Source: an uncultured beta proteobacterium (lineage in GTDB: Bacteria; Pseudomonadota; Gammaproteobacteria; Burkholderiales; Burkholderiaceae_C). From it: a stretch of DNA of 64,000 nt. Positions 8,850 to 19,107 of the stretch are shown one piece after another. The translations under genes and the position numbers were made by a program. A model generated the notes under the pieces. That model did no database searches and was not told the DNA's origin. It saw nothing but the letters and a program-made list of their open reading frames with translations. Each line of letters begins with the position of its first letter. Position 1 is the stretch's first letter. The stretch is from the NCBI GenBank assembly GCA_903886275.1, contig CAISLN010000008.1:33715-97714 (forward strand), written 5' to 3'.

Positions 8850-8866
8850 TGTCCAACAACTGGACA
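8850..8866. promoter_or_regulatory. Inverted repeat TGTCCA-N5-TGGACA (candidate upstream activating site)
   Basis: A perfect 6+6 inverted repeat with a 5-base spacer lies about 110 bases upstream of the candidate -24/-12 promoter at 8974-8988. That is a normal distance for an enhancer of a sigma-54 activator. It is one of two dyads in the 261-base intergenic region; which one the AcoR-like protein uses cannot be told from sequence. Confidence 0.45.
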
Positions 8867-8973
8867 GTTGTGCGAAATTGGAACGCTCCATCTGCTCCTG
8901 CCCTTGCAACAGCGGGGCCCCTCAAGGGCGAAATCTCCAATGAAATCAAGGTGAGCGGCCTGCTGGCACAGGC

Positions 8974-8988
8974 TGGCACAGGACTTGA
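8974..8988 (+). promoter_or_regulatory. Candidate sigma-54 (-24/-12) promoter of the aldehyde dehydrogenase gene
   Basis: TGGCACAGGACTTGA matches TGGCACG-N4-TTGC in spacing and in the -24 half; the -12 half ends GA instead of GC. The TGGCACAG motif occurs twice in tandem (8966-8973 region and 8974). It lies 60 bases before the start at 9048, next to a gene for a sigma-54 activator. Confidence 0.45.
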
Positions 8989-9047
8989 TAACAAAGGAGC
9001 ACCCGCAAGGGAAAGTTTCAACCCCATTCAAATTTTTGGAGACATTC

Positions 9048-10568
9048 ATGATCTACGCATTCCCCGGTGCCGAAGGCGCCACGATTGCCTACAAGGCCCA
9101 TTACGACAACTTCATCGGCGGCAAGTTTGTTGCTCCGGTCAAGGGCCAGTATTTCGATGTCATCACCCCCATCACCGGCAAGGTCTACACCCAGGCCGCA
9201 CGCTCCACCGCAGAGGACATCGAGCTGGCACTCGACGCCGCCCACGCCGCTGCCGACGCCTGGGGCAAGACCGACGCGGCCACCCGCTCGAACCTGCTCT
9301 TGAAGATTGCCGACCGCATCGAAGCCAATCTGGAACTGCTGGCCTACGCCGAGACCGTGGACAACGGCAAGGCCATCCGCGAAACGCTGAACGCCGACAT
9401 CCCGCTCACCGTTGACCATTTCCGTTACTTCGCCGGTTGCCTGCGCTCGCAAGAAGGCGCGCTGTCCAACATCGACGAAAACACCGTGGCCTACCACTTC
9501 CAGGAGCCGCTGGGCGTGGTCGGTCAGATCATCCCCTGGAACTTCCCCATTCTGATGGCCGCCTGGAAACTCGCTCCCGCCATTGGCGCTGGCAACTGCG
9601 TGGTCTTGAAGCCCGCCGAATCCACCCCCATCAGCATCTTGATCCTGGCCGAACTGATTGCCGACATCCTGCCCCCAGGCGTGTTGAACATCGTCAACGG
9701 CTATGGCCGCGAAGCCGGCATGCCCCTGGCGACTTCCAAGCGCATTGCCAAGATCGCCTTCACCGGCTCCACCACCACCGGCCGCGTGATTGCACAGGCT
9801 GCTGCCAACAACCTGATCCCCGCCACGCTGGAACTCGGCGGCAAGTCGCCCAATGTGTTCTTTGCCGACATCATGGACAAGGACGACGGTTTCCTGGACA
9901 AGGCCATCGAAGGTCTGGTGCTGTTTGCCTTCAACCAGGGCGAGGTCTGCACCTGCCCATCGCGCGCGCTGATCCAAGAAAGCATCTATGACAAGTTCAT
10001 GGAACGTGTCTTGAAGCGCGTGGCCGCCATTGCGCACCAGAACCCGCTAGACACCAACAGCATGATGGGCGCTCAGGCTTCCAAAGAGCAACTCACCAAG
10101 ATCCTGACCTACCTGGATGTGGGCAAGCAAGAGGGCGCAGAAGTGCTGGCCGGCGGCAACCAGGCCCACCTGGGTGGCGAGTTGGAGGGCGGCTACTACG
10201 TGCAGCCCACGCTGTTCAAGGGCCACAACAAGATGCGCATTTTCCAGGAAGAAATTTTTGGACCGGTGCTGGCTGTGACCACCTTCAAGGACGAAGCCGA
10301 AGCCCTGGAAATCGCCAACGACACGCTGTACGGCCTGGGCGCCGGTGTCTGGAGCCGCAACGGCAATGTGGCCTACCGCATGGGCCGCGCCATCAAGGCC
10401 GGACGCGTCTGGACCAACTGCTACCACGCCTACCCCGCCCACGCGGCCTTCGGTGGCTACAAGGAGTCCGGCATTGGCCGCGAGACCCACAAGGTTATGT
10501 TGGACCATTACCAGCAAACCAAGAACCTGCTCGTAAGCTACAGCGAAAGCAAGCTCGGTTTCTTCTAA
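9048..10568 (+). CDS. aldB: Aldehyde dehydrogenase (AldB/AcoD-like acetaldehyde dehydrogenase)
   Basis: A protein of 506 residues, full length for the family. It oxidises short aldehydes to acids with NAD(P). Visible signatures are [20 protein letters not shown], the NAD-binding [11 protein letters not shown], the catalytic glutamate in [10 protein letters not shown] and the catalytic cysteine in [11 protein letters not shown]. The start at 9048 has GGAGAC eight bases upstream; an in-frame codon at 8985 would add 21 residues not typical of the family. The gene diverges from an AcoR-like activator and is followed by a DUF779 gene, a pairing often seen with acetaldehyde dehydrogenases of alcohol or acetoin catabolism. 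Confidence 0.92.
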   Translation: MIYAFPGAEGATIAYKAHYDNFIGGKFVAPVKGQYFDVITPITGKVYTQAARSTAEDIELALDAAHAAADAWGKTDAATRSNLLLKIADRIEANLELLAYAETVDNGKAIRETLNADIPLTVDHFRYFAGCLRSQEGALSNIDENTVAYHFQEPLGVVGQIIPWNFPILMAAWKLAPAIGAGNCVVLKPAESTPISILILAELIADILPPGVLNIVNGYGREAGMPLATSKRIAKIAFTGSTTTGRVIAQAAANNLIPATLELGGKSPNVFFADIMDKDDGFLDKAIEGLVLFAFNQGEVCTCPSRALIQESIYDKFMERVLKRVAAIAHQNPLDTNSMMGAQASKEQLTKILTYLDVGKQEGAEVLAGGNQAHLGGELEGGYYVQPTLFKGHNKMRIFQEEIFGPVLAVTTFKDEAEALEIANDTLYGLGAGVWSRNGNVAYRMGRAIKAGRVWTNCYHAYPAHAAFGGYKESGIGRETHKVMLDHYQQTKNLLVSYSESKLGFF

Positions 10569-10683
10569 AGCGAAGACGGTGTGCGATGAGTAAGCAGCGA
10601 TGACGCTAAATACTTGTCGCTAACCAAGCCCCGGCGCAACGGCAACGTGGTGCAGGGGCGCGAACCAACCAGCGCAACGGCCA

Positions 10684-10740
10684 GGTGGGGTACGAGCCGA
10701 TTTGTGGTACTCCACCATGAGGCGACTGCCCCCCCCCCCC
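10684..10740 (+). repeat. Hairpin and 12-base C homopolymer between aldB and the DUF779 gene
   Basis: GGTGGGGTAC (10684-10693) and GTACTCCACC (10707-10716) pair at 9 of 10 positions around a 13-base loop. They are followed by an uninterrupted run of 12 C at 10729-10740. The 242-base gap holds no gene. The hairpin lacks a T tract, so it is not a classic terminator. Confidence 0.5.
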
Positions 10741-10810
10741 GGCCGTTGTGCTGCAAGCGCCAACAACGCAGCGTTGCGTTGCGAGCGCCAAAATATGTAA
10801 TGGAGACACC

Positions 10811-11197
10811 ATGGTAGAAAAAGTCATCGCCACCCCGGCCGCCCTGGAACTGGTGGCCTTTCTCAAAACCAAACATGGCCCGGATTTGATGTTCCACCAA
10901 TCCGGCGGCTGCTGCGACAACAGCGCGGCCAATTGTTTTTTGCCCGGCGAAATCACCATGGGTGCGGGCGATGTGTATTTGGGCGATGTGGGCGGCAGCC
11001 CTTTTTACATCGGACGCGCGCAGTACGAATACTGGCGCCACACCCAGCTCATCATCGACGTCATCGAAGGCCATGGCGGCACCTTCTCGCTAGAGGGCCC
11101 CGAGGGCAAGGCCTTTCACACCCGCTCGCGGGTGTTTTCTGACGCCGAGATGGCGGAGCTAAACGCACAGGAGCAGGCGGAACAGGCCAAGGCCTGA
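10811..11197 (+). CDS. DUF779 domain protein
   Basis: A protein of 128 residues of the DUF779 family, recognised by HQSGGCCDNSAANCF, GDVYLGDVGGSPFYIG and the end EGKAFHTRSRVFS. The double cysteine in SGGCCD suggests a metal or redox site. The ATG at 10811 follows a GGAGACACC ribosome binding site identical in core to that of aldB. Proteins of this family are very often encoded beside aldB-type aldehyde dehydrogenases; the biochemical role is unknown. Confidence 0.85.
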   Translation: MVEKVIATPAALELVAFLKTKHGPDLMFHQSGGCCDNSAANCFLPGEITMGAGDVYLGDVGGSPFYIGRAQYEYWRHTQLIIDVIEGHGGTFSLEGPEGKAFHTRSRVFSDAEMAELNAQEQAEQAKA

Positions 11198-11225
11198 GCA
11201 GCCTGCTGCGTTCAGGTCAGCACTT

Positions 11226-12296
11226 TCAGGCTGTCACGGCTTCCAGGCTGGGGTAGTCGGTATAGCCCGCAGCGCCCGGGCTGTAGAAGGTGGACTGGTC
11301 CGGTGAATTCAGCGCCGCACCGGCCTTCACTCGGGCAGGCAGATCCGGGTTGGCCAGGAAGGCCGTACCAAAGGCGACCGCATCGAGCTTTTTGTCGCGG
11401 ATCGCAGCCTCTGCTTCCTCTGCGCTATAGCCCATGTTACCGATCAGCACACCCTGGTAATGGGCGCGTGCCACGGGCACCACATCGCCGGTTTGCACCT
11501 GGAAGAAGTCTGCGCGCATCAGGTGCAGGTAGGCCAGCTTGAAGTCGTTCAGGCGGGTGGCCAAAAACTCTGTCAATGCCAGCGGATCGCTGTCCTTCAT
11601 GTCGTTAAAGCTGTTGAGCGGCGACAGGCGCAGGCCCACGCGGTCCGAGCCGATGGCAGCGGACACGGCCGTCAGCACTTCAAACAAAAAGCGCGCCCGG
11701 TTTTCCAGGCTGCCACCGTAGTTGTCCGTGCGCTGGTTGGCGCTGTCACGCAGGAACTGGTCGATCAAATAGCCGTTGGCGCCATGCACTTCCACGCCGT
11801 CAAAGCCGGCTGCAATGGCGTGTGTTGCGGCGCTGGCAAAGGCCTGCACCAGGGTGGCGATCTCTGCGCTGGTCAGCGCGTGGGGCACGGCATGCGCGAC
11901 CTTGCCGCTGGGCGTCTGGATGTCGCCCTTGATGGCAATCGCGCTGGGTGCCACAGTCGCAGCACCGTCGTTGATCAGGGGGTGGGCAGCGCGTCCGGCG
12001 TGCCAGATCTGCATAAAGATTTTTCCGCCCTTGGCGTGCACGGCAGCGGTGACCTTCTTCCAGCCATCGACCTGCTCGGCCGAGTAGATGCCGGGCTCGG
12101 TGACAAAGGCCGAGGTGCCGGGGGCGATCATGGTGCACTCGGTGATGATGAGGCCAGCGCTGGCGCGCTGGGCGTAGTACTCGGCCATCAAATCGTTGGG
12201 CAGATGTGCCAGGTCGGAGCGGGCGCGGGTGAGCGGTGCCATCAGCATGCGGTTGGACAGGGTGGCTGCGCCGACTTGCAGGGGGGTCAATAACAT
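11226..12296 (-). CDS. nemA: Old Yellow Enzyme family alkene reductase (NemA-like)
   Basis: A protein of 356 residues, FMN-dependent, reducing activated C=C bonds, N-ethylmaleimide, nitro-esters and similar electrophiles with NAD(P)H. Landmarks are NRMLMAPLTRARS near the start, the FMN-contacting QIWHAGRAAHP, and HGANGYLIDQFLRDSANQRTD-type active-site segment near residue 170-190. It lies downstream of a TetR-family gene on the same strand, with a matching operator in front of each gene, which reproduces the NemR/NemA electrophile-response pair of enteric bacteria. Confidence 0.9.
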   Translation of the reverse strand: MLLTPLQVGAATLSNRMLMAPLTRARSDLAHLPNDLMAEYYAQRASAGLIITECTMIAPGTSAFVTEPGIYSAEQVDGWKKVTAAVHAKGGKIFMQIWHAGRAAHPLINDGAATVAPSAIAIKGDIQTPSGKVAHAVPHALTSAEIATLVQAFASAATHAIAAGFDGVEVHGANGYLIDQFLRDSANQRTDNYGGSLENRARFLFEVLTAVSAAIGSDRVGLRLSPLNSFNDMKDSDPLALTEFLATRLNDFKLAYLHLMRADFFQVQTGDVVPVARAHYQGVLIGNMGYSAEEAEAAIRDKKLDAVAFGTAFLANPDLPARVKAGAALNSPDQSTFYSPGAAGYTDYPSLEAVTA

Positions 12297-12373
12297 GGGT
12301 TTTCCTTTGGGTTAAAAAATGGAGGGGGTTGGGAATCAGAGTGCGGCCAGCCACGGGGGCAGGCGGATAAAAG

Positions 12374-12388
12374 TAGACCGGTCGTCTA
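12374..12388. promoter_or_regulatory. TetR/NemR-type operator in front of nemA
   Basis: TAGACCGGTCGTCTA contains the dyad TAGAC-N5-GTCTA. It lies 78 bases upstream of the nemA start and matches the site at 13067-13081 in 14 of 15 positions. Confidence 0.75.
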
Positions 12389-12426
12389 AAGGTCGAACGA
12401 ACAAAGGCCGGGCAGTGGGGATGGTC

Positions 12427-13047
12427 TCAAGGGGCGGGCAAGCCCAGCAATTGTTCGGTACTGGCCAGGGCCTGCACAAAGGGCGAGCCATCGCGGCGCA
12501 ACTTGGCCAACAGGCTCGCACCCAGCCACAGTCCATACAGCGTTTGCGCCGTGTCCTGCGCCTGCAGCGAAGGTGGCACCGAGCCATCCATCCTGGCTTC
12601 TTCCAGGCAATCGGCAATGCGGCGCACCACCCGGTCGGTGCCGTCGCGCAGGGTCAGACGCATGGCCTCGGAGATATCTGCCACCTCGGCGCTGAGCTTG
12701 ACGATCAGGCATTTGGAGCCGCTCTGAGAGGCGTCGCAGCTACCTGTTTCGAGTTCGCATTGGCTCAGGTTCCAGTGCGACCAGTACCTCATCAGCCGTT
12801 GCCTTGCGCTGGTTCCGTCGGGCTTGAGCAGTTGGTCCATCAGGGCCAGGTAGCCCTCCACATAGCGGGTCAGCAAGACCTCGCCAAAGCGCTCCTTGGA
12901 ACTGAAGTAATGGTAGAAGGAGCCCTTGGGCACACCGGCCACCGCCAGGATCTCGGCCAGACCCACGCCGACAAAACCCTTGCTCGCTAGCAAGCGTTCC
13001 CCGCAATCGAGCAGGTGGTCTTTGACGGTGATTGGTTCAGCAAGCAT
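12427..13047 (-). CDS. nemR: TetR/AcrR family repressor, NemR-like
   Basis: A protein of 206 residues with an N-terminal helix-turn-helix (about residues 28-50, AEILAVAGVPKGSFYHYF) and a ligand/redox domain. The segment with GSCDASQSGSKCLIV holds two cysteines in the region where E. coli NemR carries its electrophile-sensing cysteine. It is transcribed in the same direction as, and 130 bases ahead of, the Old Yellow Enzyme gene. Matching operators before both genes indicate autoregulation and repression of nemA, relieved by reactive electrophiles or hypochlorite. The sensing mechanism is inferred from the E. coli homologue. Confidence 0.85.
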   Translation of the reverse strand: MLAEPITVKDHLLDCGERLLASKGFVGVGLAEILAVAGVPKGSFYHYFSSKERFGEVLLTRYVEGYLALMDQLLKPDGTSARQRLMRYWSHWNLSQCELETGSCDASQSGSKCLIVKLSAEVADISEAMRLTLRDGTDRVVRRIADCLEEARMDGSVPPSLQAQDTAQTLYGLWLGASLLAKLRRDGSPFVQALASTEQLLGLPAP

Positions 13048-13066
13048 GCAGCGAGCGTAACACGAG

Positions 13067-13081
13067 TAGACCAGTCGTCTA
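13067..13081. promoter_or_regulatory. TetR/NemR-type operator in front of nemR
   Basis: TAGACCAGTCGTCTA has the same TAGAC-N5-GTCTA dyad as the site before nemA and begins 20 bases upstream of the nemR start, where a bound repressor would block its transcription. Confidence 0.75.
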
Positions 13082-13149
13082 GTGCCGCTGCGGAGAGGAG
13101 TGCCATGGCGGACTGCGTCCGACGTGACTTTTGACTCCCTTTGGAAAGA

Positions 13150-13368
13150 TCACTTGAGGCCTACAACAGTGGTGGGCACCTGCGGCGCATCTGGCTCCGT
13201 GAAGTCGCTGCCCCATGTGTGCCAGTCCTCACCGAACAACTCATAGGGATGCTGCGTGCGGCAGGAGCCATTGCCGCACAGCATGTCCTTGGCCGGGCAG
13301 TACTGGTCGCAGCCCCAGCACAGGCGCTCGGGGTTGGCGGGATGCTGGGGAAATTTCTTTGCGGTCAT
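13150..13368 (-). CDS. DUF3079 cysteine-rich small protein, last gene of the nor operon
   Basis: A protein of 72 residues. Nearly all recognisable sequence is the DUF3079 core: KFPQHPANPERLCWGCDQYC followed by DMLCGNGSCRTQHPYELFGEDW. Five cysteines lie within about 20 residues, suggesting a zinc or iron-sulfur site. The gene begins 7 bases after norD on the same strand, so it is very probably co-transcribed with the nitric oxide reductase genes. Its function is not known; the context hints at NO stress or metal supply. Confidence 0.8.
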   Translation of the reverse strand: MTAKKFPQHPANPERLCWGCDQYCPAKDMLCGNGSCRTQHPYELFGEDWHTWGSDFTEPDAPQVPTTVVGLK

Positions 13369-13375
13369 GGCGGTG

Positions 13376-15196
13376 CTAACGCGTCAGCTGTGCATAGAGC
13401 AGGGCCAGCCGGCGTGGCAGCTCGGCCGGGCGTTTGACGATGGTGAAGCTGTGCTTGCCAAAGATGTGCGGCAGGTAGTCTTCGGCGCTCTGGTCCACCG
13501 TCACACAAAAAGGGCGCAGGCCCATTTTGCGTGCCTCGCTCAGGGCGTAGCGCGTGTCTTCAATGCCGTAGCGGCCCTCGTAGTAATCGTTGTCATTGGG
13601 CTTGCCGTCGGTGAGGATCAGCAGCAGGCGCTCGCGCGATTTCTCTTTGGCCAAGAGCGCACTGCTCTGGCGAATGGCGGCCCCCATGCGGGTGTAAAAG
13701 GCCGGTTGGATTTGTGCGATGCGACCGCGTATGGTGGCGTTGAATCCCTCGTCAAAGCGCTTCAATTCCACCATGCTCACCGCGTGGCGCTGGCGTGAAC
13801 TGAAGCCATACAGGGCAAAGCGGTCGCGGGTTTCGGACAGCGACTCGGCAAACAGCGACAGGCTGTCGCGGATCACGTCGATCACGCGCAACTCCTCGCT
13901 GATGGAAGCCTCGGTGGACAGCGACAAATCCGCCAGCAGCAGGCAGGCCAAATCGCGCTGGTTGCGCCGCACCTGTTGGTAACAGTCTTGCTGGGCCACA
14001 CCGGCGTCGGTGCGGGCTCGGATCAGCGCATCGAGGTCAATCTCGTCGCCATGCGACTGGCGTCTGCGCAACTGGCGCTCGGGATTGAGCAGGGCCAGTT
14101 GGTGGTGCAGGCGGCGTTGCTCCTGGCGCAGGCGCTCGGGCAGTTCGCAGGCCTGCGCGTTCACAGGCCTGCTGATGCGCAGACTGACATGACCCGGCAA
14201 CAGGGCCTGGCGCTTAAAGTCCCACTCGGGCAGGAGGATGGCCGGTGCCGCAGCAGCCGGTGGCGCATCTTCTGCGCGCGCGGCCCGGTCCAGGTTCATG
14301 CGCAGGGCGCGGGCCACCGGGCGCTGGTCGTCGGACACGCTCAAGGTGTCGAGGTCGTCTGCCGCACGGGCCAGGTCTTCTTCCTCGTTCTCCTGCACAT
14401 CGTGCTGCACCTTGGCGTATTCGCTCCAGCTGAAAATGGACTCGGGGCGAAACATCAGCAGGCCGCCCGGTCGATCCGGCATCTCGGCGTCTTGGGCCAC
14501 TCGGCGCTTGTCATCTTGCTGGGTAGTTTTGCTGCTCTGCGTTTGGGCATCGTCGTCGGACGCGTCGGGCGGTGCCGCCCGAACCGCACGCTGCCTGCCC
14601 GGTGCCAGCCACAGCAGCACCGGCTCCGGCGCCTGCTTGCCCGCCACCAGTGTGACCGCAATGTGAGGCTGTTTCAGTGCCTGGCGGATGCTGCGTTCGG
14701 CTTTTGCCTCATCGGCTGGCAGCGTGGCCGGGTCGGGCCTGCGCTGCAACTCGGCGTCCACCAGTTGCCAGTAGCTCATCGCCAGGCCCCGGTAGTTGTC
14801 CAGCAAATGCCTGGTGCCCAACTGGTTGCGCGTGACCCAGTCGCCCTGCGCGGGCGCTGCGGCACACAGGGCCGTGAGCCAGCGGTACAGCGCCAGATTC
14901 AACTCCACCGTGGCATAGGCATCGACCACGCCCGGCAGGCGCAGGGCCTGCGCGTCCACATCGGCGAGTTCCACCTTGCTGCGCACACCGGCCATGCGCT
15001 CGATCACCGAGCGGCGCGCGCCGTGGCGTACGGCGGCCGTGGCATCGACCTTCAGGCCATGGGCTCCGCCGAGCGCGCGAAACAGCAAGCCCAATTCACC
15101 TCGCATCGGCTCCAGCGGAACGGCAGCGGCGTGTCCGCGCTGGCCCGCCAGACGGGTCAGCGTTTTGTGCCACCAGACTCCTACCTGTTCTTCCAT
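13376..15196 (-). CDS. norD: NorD, von Willebrand A domain nitric oxide reductase activation protein
   Basis: A protein of 606 residues. The C-terminal 200 residues form a VWA domain with the MIDAS motif DLSLSTEAS and later ILTDGKPNDNDYYEG, the standard NorD ending. The middle is charged and low in complexity. NorD works with the MoxR-type ATPase NorQ to insert metal into, or activate, the NorBC oxidase. It follows norQ by 10 bases. Length and order norQ-norD match denitrifying beta-proteobacteria. Confidence 0.93.
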   Translation of the reverse strand: MEEQVGVWWHKTLTRLAGQRGHAAAVPLEPMRGELGLLFRALGGAHGLKVDATAAVRHGARRSVIERMAGVRSKVELADVDAQALRLPGVVDAYATVELNLALYRWLTALCAAAPAQGDWVTRNQLGTRHLLDNYRGLAMSYWQLVDAELQRRPDPATLPADEAKAERSIRQALKQPHIAVTLVAGKQAPEPVLLWLAPGRQRAVRAAPPDASDDDAQTQSSKTTQQDDKRRVAQDAEMPDRPGGLLMFRPESIFSWSEYAKVQHDVQENEEEDLARAADDLDTLSVSDDQRPVARALRMNLDRAARAEDAPPAAAAPAILLPEWDFKRQALLPGHVSLRISRPVNAQACELPERLRQEQRRLHHQLALLNPERQLRRRQSHGDEIDLDALIRARTDAGVAQQDCYQQVRRNQRDLACLLLADLSLSTEASISEELRVIDVIRDSLSLFAESLSETRDRFALYGFSSRQRHAVSMVELKRFDEGFNATIRGRIAQIQPAFYTRMGAAIRQSSALLAKEKSRERLLLILTDGKPNDNDYYEGRYGIEDTRYALSEARKMGLRPFCVTVDQSAEDYLPHIFGKHSFTIVKRPAELPRRLALLYAQLTR

Positions 15197-15206
15197 GGCG
15201 TATGAC

Positions 15207-16019
15207 CTAATCGCCCAGGATGGCCTGCACCACCTGCATCAGGGCGCGCACCATTTCCGGGTCATCGGTGACGCATTCGATCATGGCGACGCGGCAGGCC
15301 AGTTGGGGCTCGCAGCCCTGCGCTATCAGGCGCGCCACATCCACAATCAACCGCGTACCGGGTGCTTCTTCCAGGTCGTGGTCGGCGGTCTGGCGCAGGG
15401 CGCGCGCCAGCGTCACCAACTGCTTGGCCAGGGCTGGCGCGATGCCGGTTTCACCCAGCACAATTTGCAGCTCCAGCGCGGCGTCGGGGAAGTCAAAGGC
15501 CAGCGACACAAAGCGCTGGCGCGTGCTGGGTTTCAAGGCCTTCATCAGGTGCTGGTAGCCGGGGTTATAGGACACCACCAGCATGAATTCAGCAGGTGCC
15601 TCCAGCACCACACCGAGGCGGTCAATCGGCAGGATGCGCCTGTCGTCCGAGAGCGAATGCAGCACCACCGTGGTGTCCTTGCGCGCCTCGACAATTTCGT
15701 CCAGATAGCAAATGCCACCTTGGCGCACGGCCTGCGTGAGCGGGCCGTCCACCCAGTAGGTGCCGTCCGCGCCAATCAGGTGGCGCCCGATCAGATCGGC
15801 CGCACTCAGGTCGTCGTGGCACGACACGGTGAACAGCGGACGCTGCAGGCGCGCCGCCATATGTTCCACAAAGCGGGTCTTGCCGCAGCCGGTAGGGCCC
15901 TTGAGCAGGACAGGTAAACGGGCGCGCCAGGCCATCTGAAAGACCTCCACCTCCTGGTCGATCGCGACATAGGAAGGGATCTCGGGCAACTGGGGCTTGT
16001 GCAATGAAAGCAGCGTCAT
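15207..16019 (-). CDS. norQ: NorQ, MoxR-type AAA+ ATPase
   Basis: A protein of 270 residues starting MTLLSLHKPQLPEIPSY. Walker A is GPTGCGKTRF (about residue 40) and Walker B is GICYLDEIVEARKD; LSDDRRILPIDR and VVSYNPGYQHLMKALKPSTR are typical of CbbQ/NirQ/NorQ. The frame is open 53 codons further upstream, but homologues begin at this methionine, and an earlier start would run into norF. The protein remodels NorBC together with NorD. Confidence 0.93.
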   Translation of the reverse strand: MTLLSLHKPQLPEIPSYVAIDQEVEVFQMAWRARLPVLLKGPTGCGKTRFVEHMAARLQRPLFTVSCHDDLSAADLIGRHLIGADGTYWVDGPLTQAVRQGGICYLDEIVEARKDTTVVLHSLSDDRRILPIDRLGVVLEAPAEFMLVVSYNPGYQHLMKALKPSTRQRFVSLAFDFPDAALELQIVLGETGIAPALAKQLVTLARALRQTADHDLEEAPGTRLIVDVARLIAQGCEPQLACRVAMIECVTDDPEMVRALMQVVQAILGD

Positions 16020-16045
16020 GGTGGGGTCCAGCGTGGCGTTAAAAG

Positions 16046-16333
16046 TTATTCGAGCAGGAAGGCCAGGCCTATGGCCAGGGTCACTGCGAACAGATACAGC
16101 GCCATGCCTGCGCGCCAGAACCAATGCACCCGGCGCAGGCCCATAAAGTGGTCCACCAGCAACTGTCCCTTGAGCCACATGGCCGCCAGCACCAACAGCA
16201 CGGCGCTGTGTTCAGAGATGCGGTTCAGGCCGTAGTTGCTGAGCAGGGTCAGCAAGAGCAGGGCGCACCACACCAGCCGCAAGTGTGGAACGGGCAGGCG
16301 TTGTGGGGGCAAAGGAATTGCGTGGTCTGTCAT
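16046..16333 (-). CDS. norF: NorF, small cytochrome oxidase subunit IV-like membrane protein
   Basis: A protein of 95 residues with three predicted membrane helices (around 20-37, 42-58 and 72-94) and no cofactor ligands. It lies between norE and norQ with gaps of 9 and 26 bases. Size, topology and position match NorF, an accessory factor needed for full nitric oxide reductase activity in some denitrifiers. Sequence conservation in the family is low, so the assignment leans on context. Confidence 0.8.
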   Translation of the reverse strand: MTDHAIPLPPQRLPVPHLRLVWCALLLLTLLSNYGLNRISEHSAVLLVLAAMWLKGQLLVDHFMGLRRVHWFWRAGMALYLFAVTLAIGLAFLLE

Positions 16334-16342
16334 CGGTGCCCT

Positions 16343-16951
16343 TTAGTGCAATACATAAACCAGCACAAACAAATAAATCCACACCAGATCGACCATGTGC
16401 CAATAGGAACTGGCGGTCTCTATGCCGGTGTGGCCGCGGGCGCTGTAGCGGCCCTTGATCGCGTTGAAGATCACCACGGAAACAATCACCATGGCCATCA
16501 GCACATGCATGAAGTGAAAGAAGGTCAGCGACAGATAAAACATGTCAAAGAGGTTGCGCGAGAGGGTCAGGCCGATGTCCGCGTCGTGGCTGAACTCCAT
16601 GGCTTTGAGGGCCAGAAATACGGCCCCCAAAACCCAGGCACCGCAGAGCCAGGCGACGCAGGCGCGCAGTCGGTCCGCACGGATGGCGGCACCAGCGCAG
16701 GCCACACAATAGCTGCTGCTGATCAGCACCAGCGTATTGATAAGGCCGCCCTGGCGATCCAATAAAGCCTGCTCGCTATTGAATAGTTCGATATGCGAGC
16801 GCCGCGCCAAGGCATAGGCCACAAACAGCACACCAAACACCAGCAGCTCGGCAAAGATAAATATCCAGACCGCCAGGTCACCGGGAAGTGCTTGGGGCAA
16901 TTCCCGGGACTGGCCACCTGCTGCATCCGCGCTGAGTGCAATGGTGTTCAT
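16343..16951 (-). CDS. norE: NorE, cytochrome c oxidase subunit III-like protein
   Basis: A protein of 202 residues with about five membrane helices. It has the subunit III signatures WIFIFAELLVFGVLFVAY, FYLSLTFFHFMHVLMAM and a C-terminal SYWHMVDLVWIYLF. NorE is a heme-copper oxidase III homologue that accompanies NorCB in many denitrifiers. It starts 30 bases after norB. Confidence 0.9.
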   Translation of the reverse strand: MNTIALSADAAGGQSRELPQALPGDLAVWIFIFAELLVFGVLFVAYALARRSHIELFNSEQALLDRQGGLINTLVLISSSYCVACAGAAIRADRLRACVAWLCGAWVLGAVFLALKAMEFSHDADIGLTLSRNLFDMFYLSLTFFHFMHVLMAMVIVSVVIFNAIKGRYSARGHTGIETASSYWHMVDLVWIYLFVLVYVLH

Positions 16952-16981
16952 GGCGTTTGGATACAGCGGGCTGTGGGGCTA

Positions 16982-18928
<1,947 letters not shown>

Positions 18929-18946
18929 TCAGTCCACAGTAGCTTT

Positions 18947-18962
18947 TGCAAGCTATGTGCCA
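18947..18962 (-). promoter_or_regulatory. Sigma-54 promoter of the nor operon
   Basis: On the minus strand the sequence TGGCACATAGCTTGCA matches the consensus TGGCAC-N5-TTGCA at every conserved position. The gap to the norC start leaves a leader of about 75 bases. Three NorR boxes lie just upstream at 19004-19061. Confidence 0.85.
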
Positions 18963-19000
18963 GCCAACAGGGCTATATGAATCAACAACTTGGGAAAGCT

Positions 19001-19061
19001 AAGGGTGTTTATGACCCTTTTATCAATGGTCAAATAAACCATGGATAGGGTTTTAAATACC
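19001..19061. promoter_or_regulatory. Three NorR enhancer boxes (GGT-N7-ACC) upstream of norC
   Basis: Boxes lie at 19004-19016, 19028-19040 and 19049-19061, each GGT-N7-ACC and each with extra dyad bases (AAGGGT/ACCCTT, ATGGT/ACCAT, AGGGT/ACCCT). Centres are 24 and 21 bases apart. Three such boxes are the known requirement for NorR activation in Ralstonia eutropha and E. coli. Confidence 0.85.
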
Positions 19062-19107
19062 CTGATTGGGTGGGCTTGAAGCAGATCCGTGGCCGCGCAC
19101 CCGCAAC

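Noticed and set aside
13976..15205. Plus-strand open frame of 409 codons opposite norD
   Set aside because: The composition is that of a reverse-complement shadow and norD on the minus strand has clear VWA motifs.
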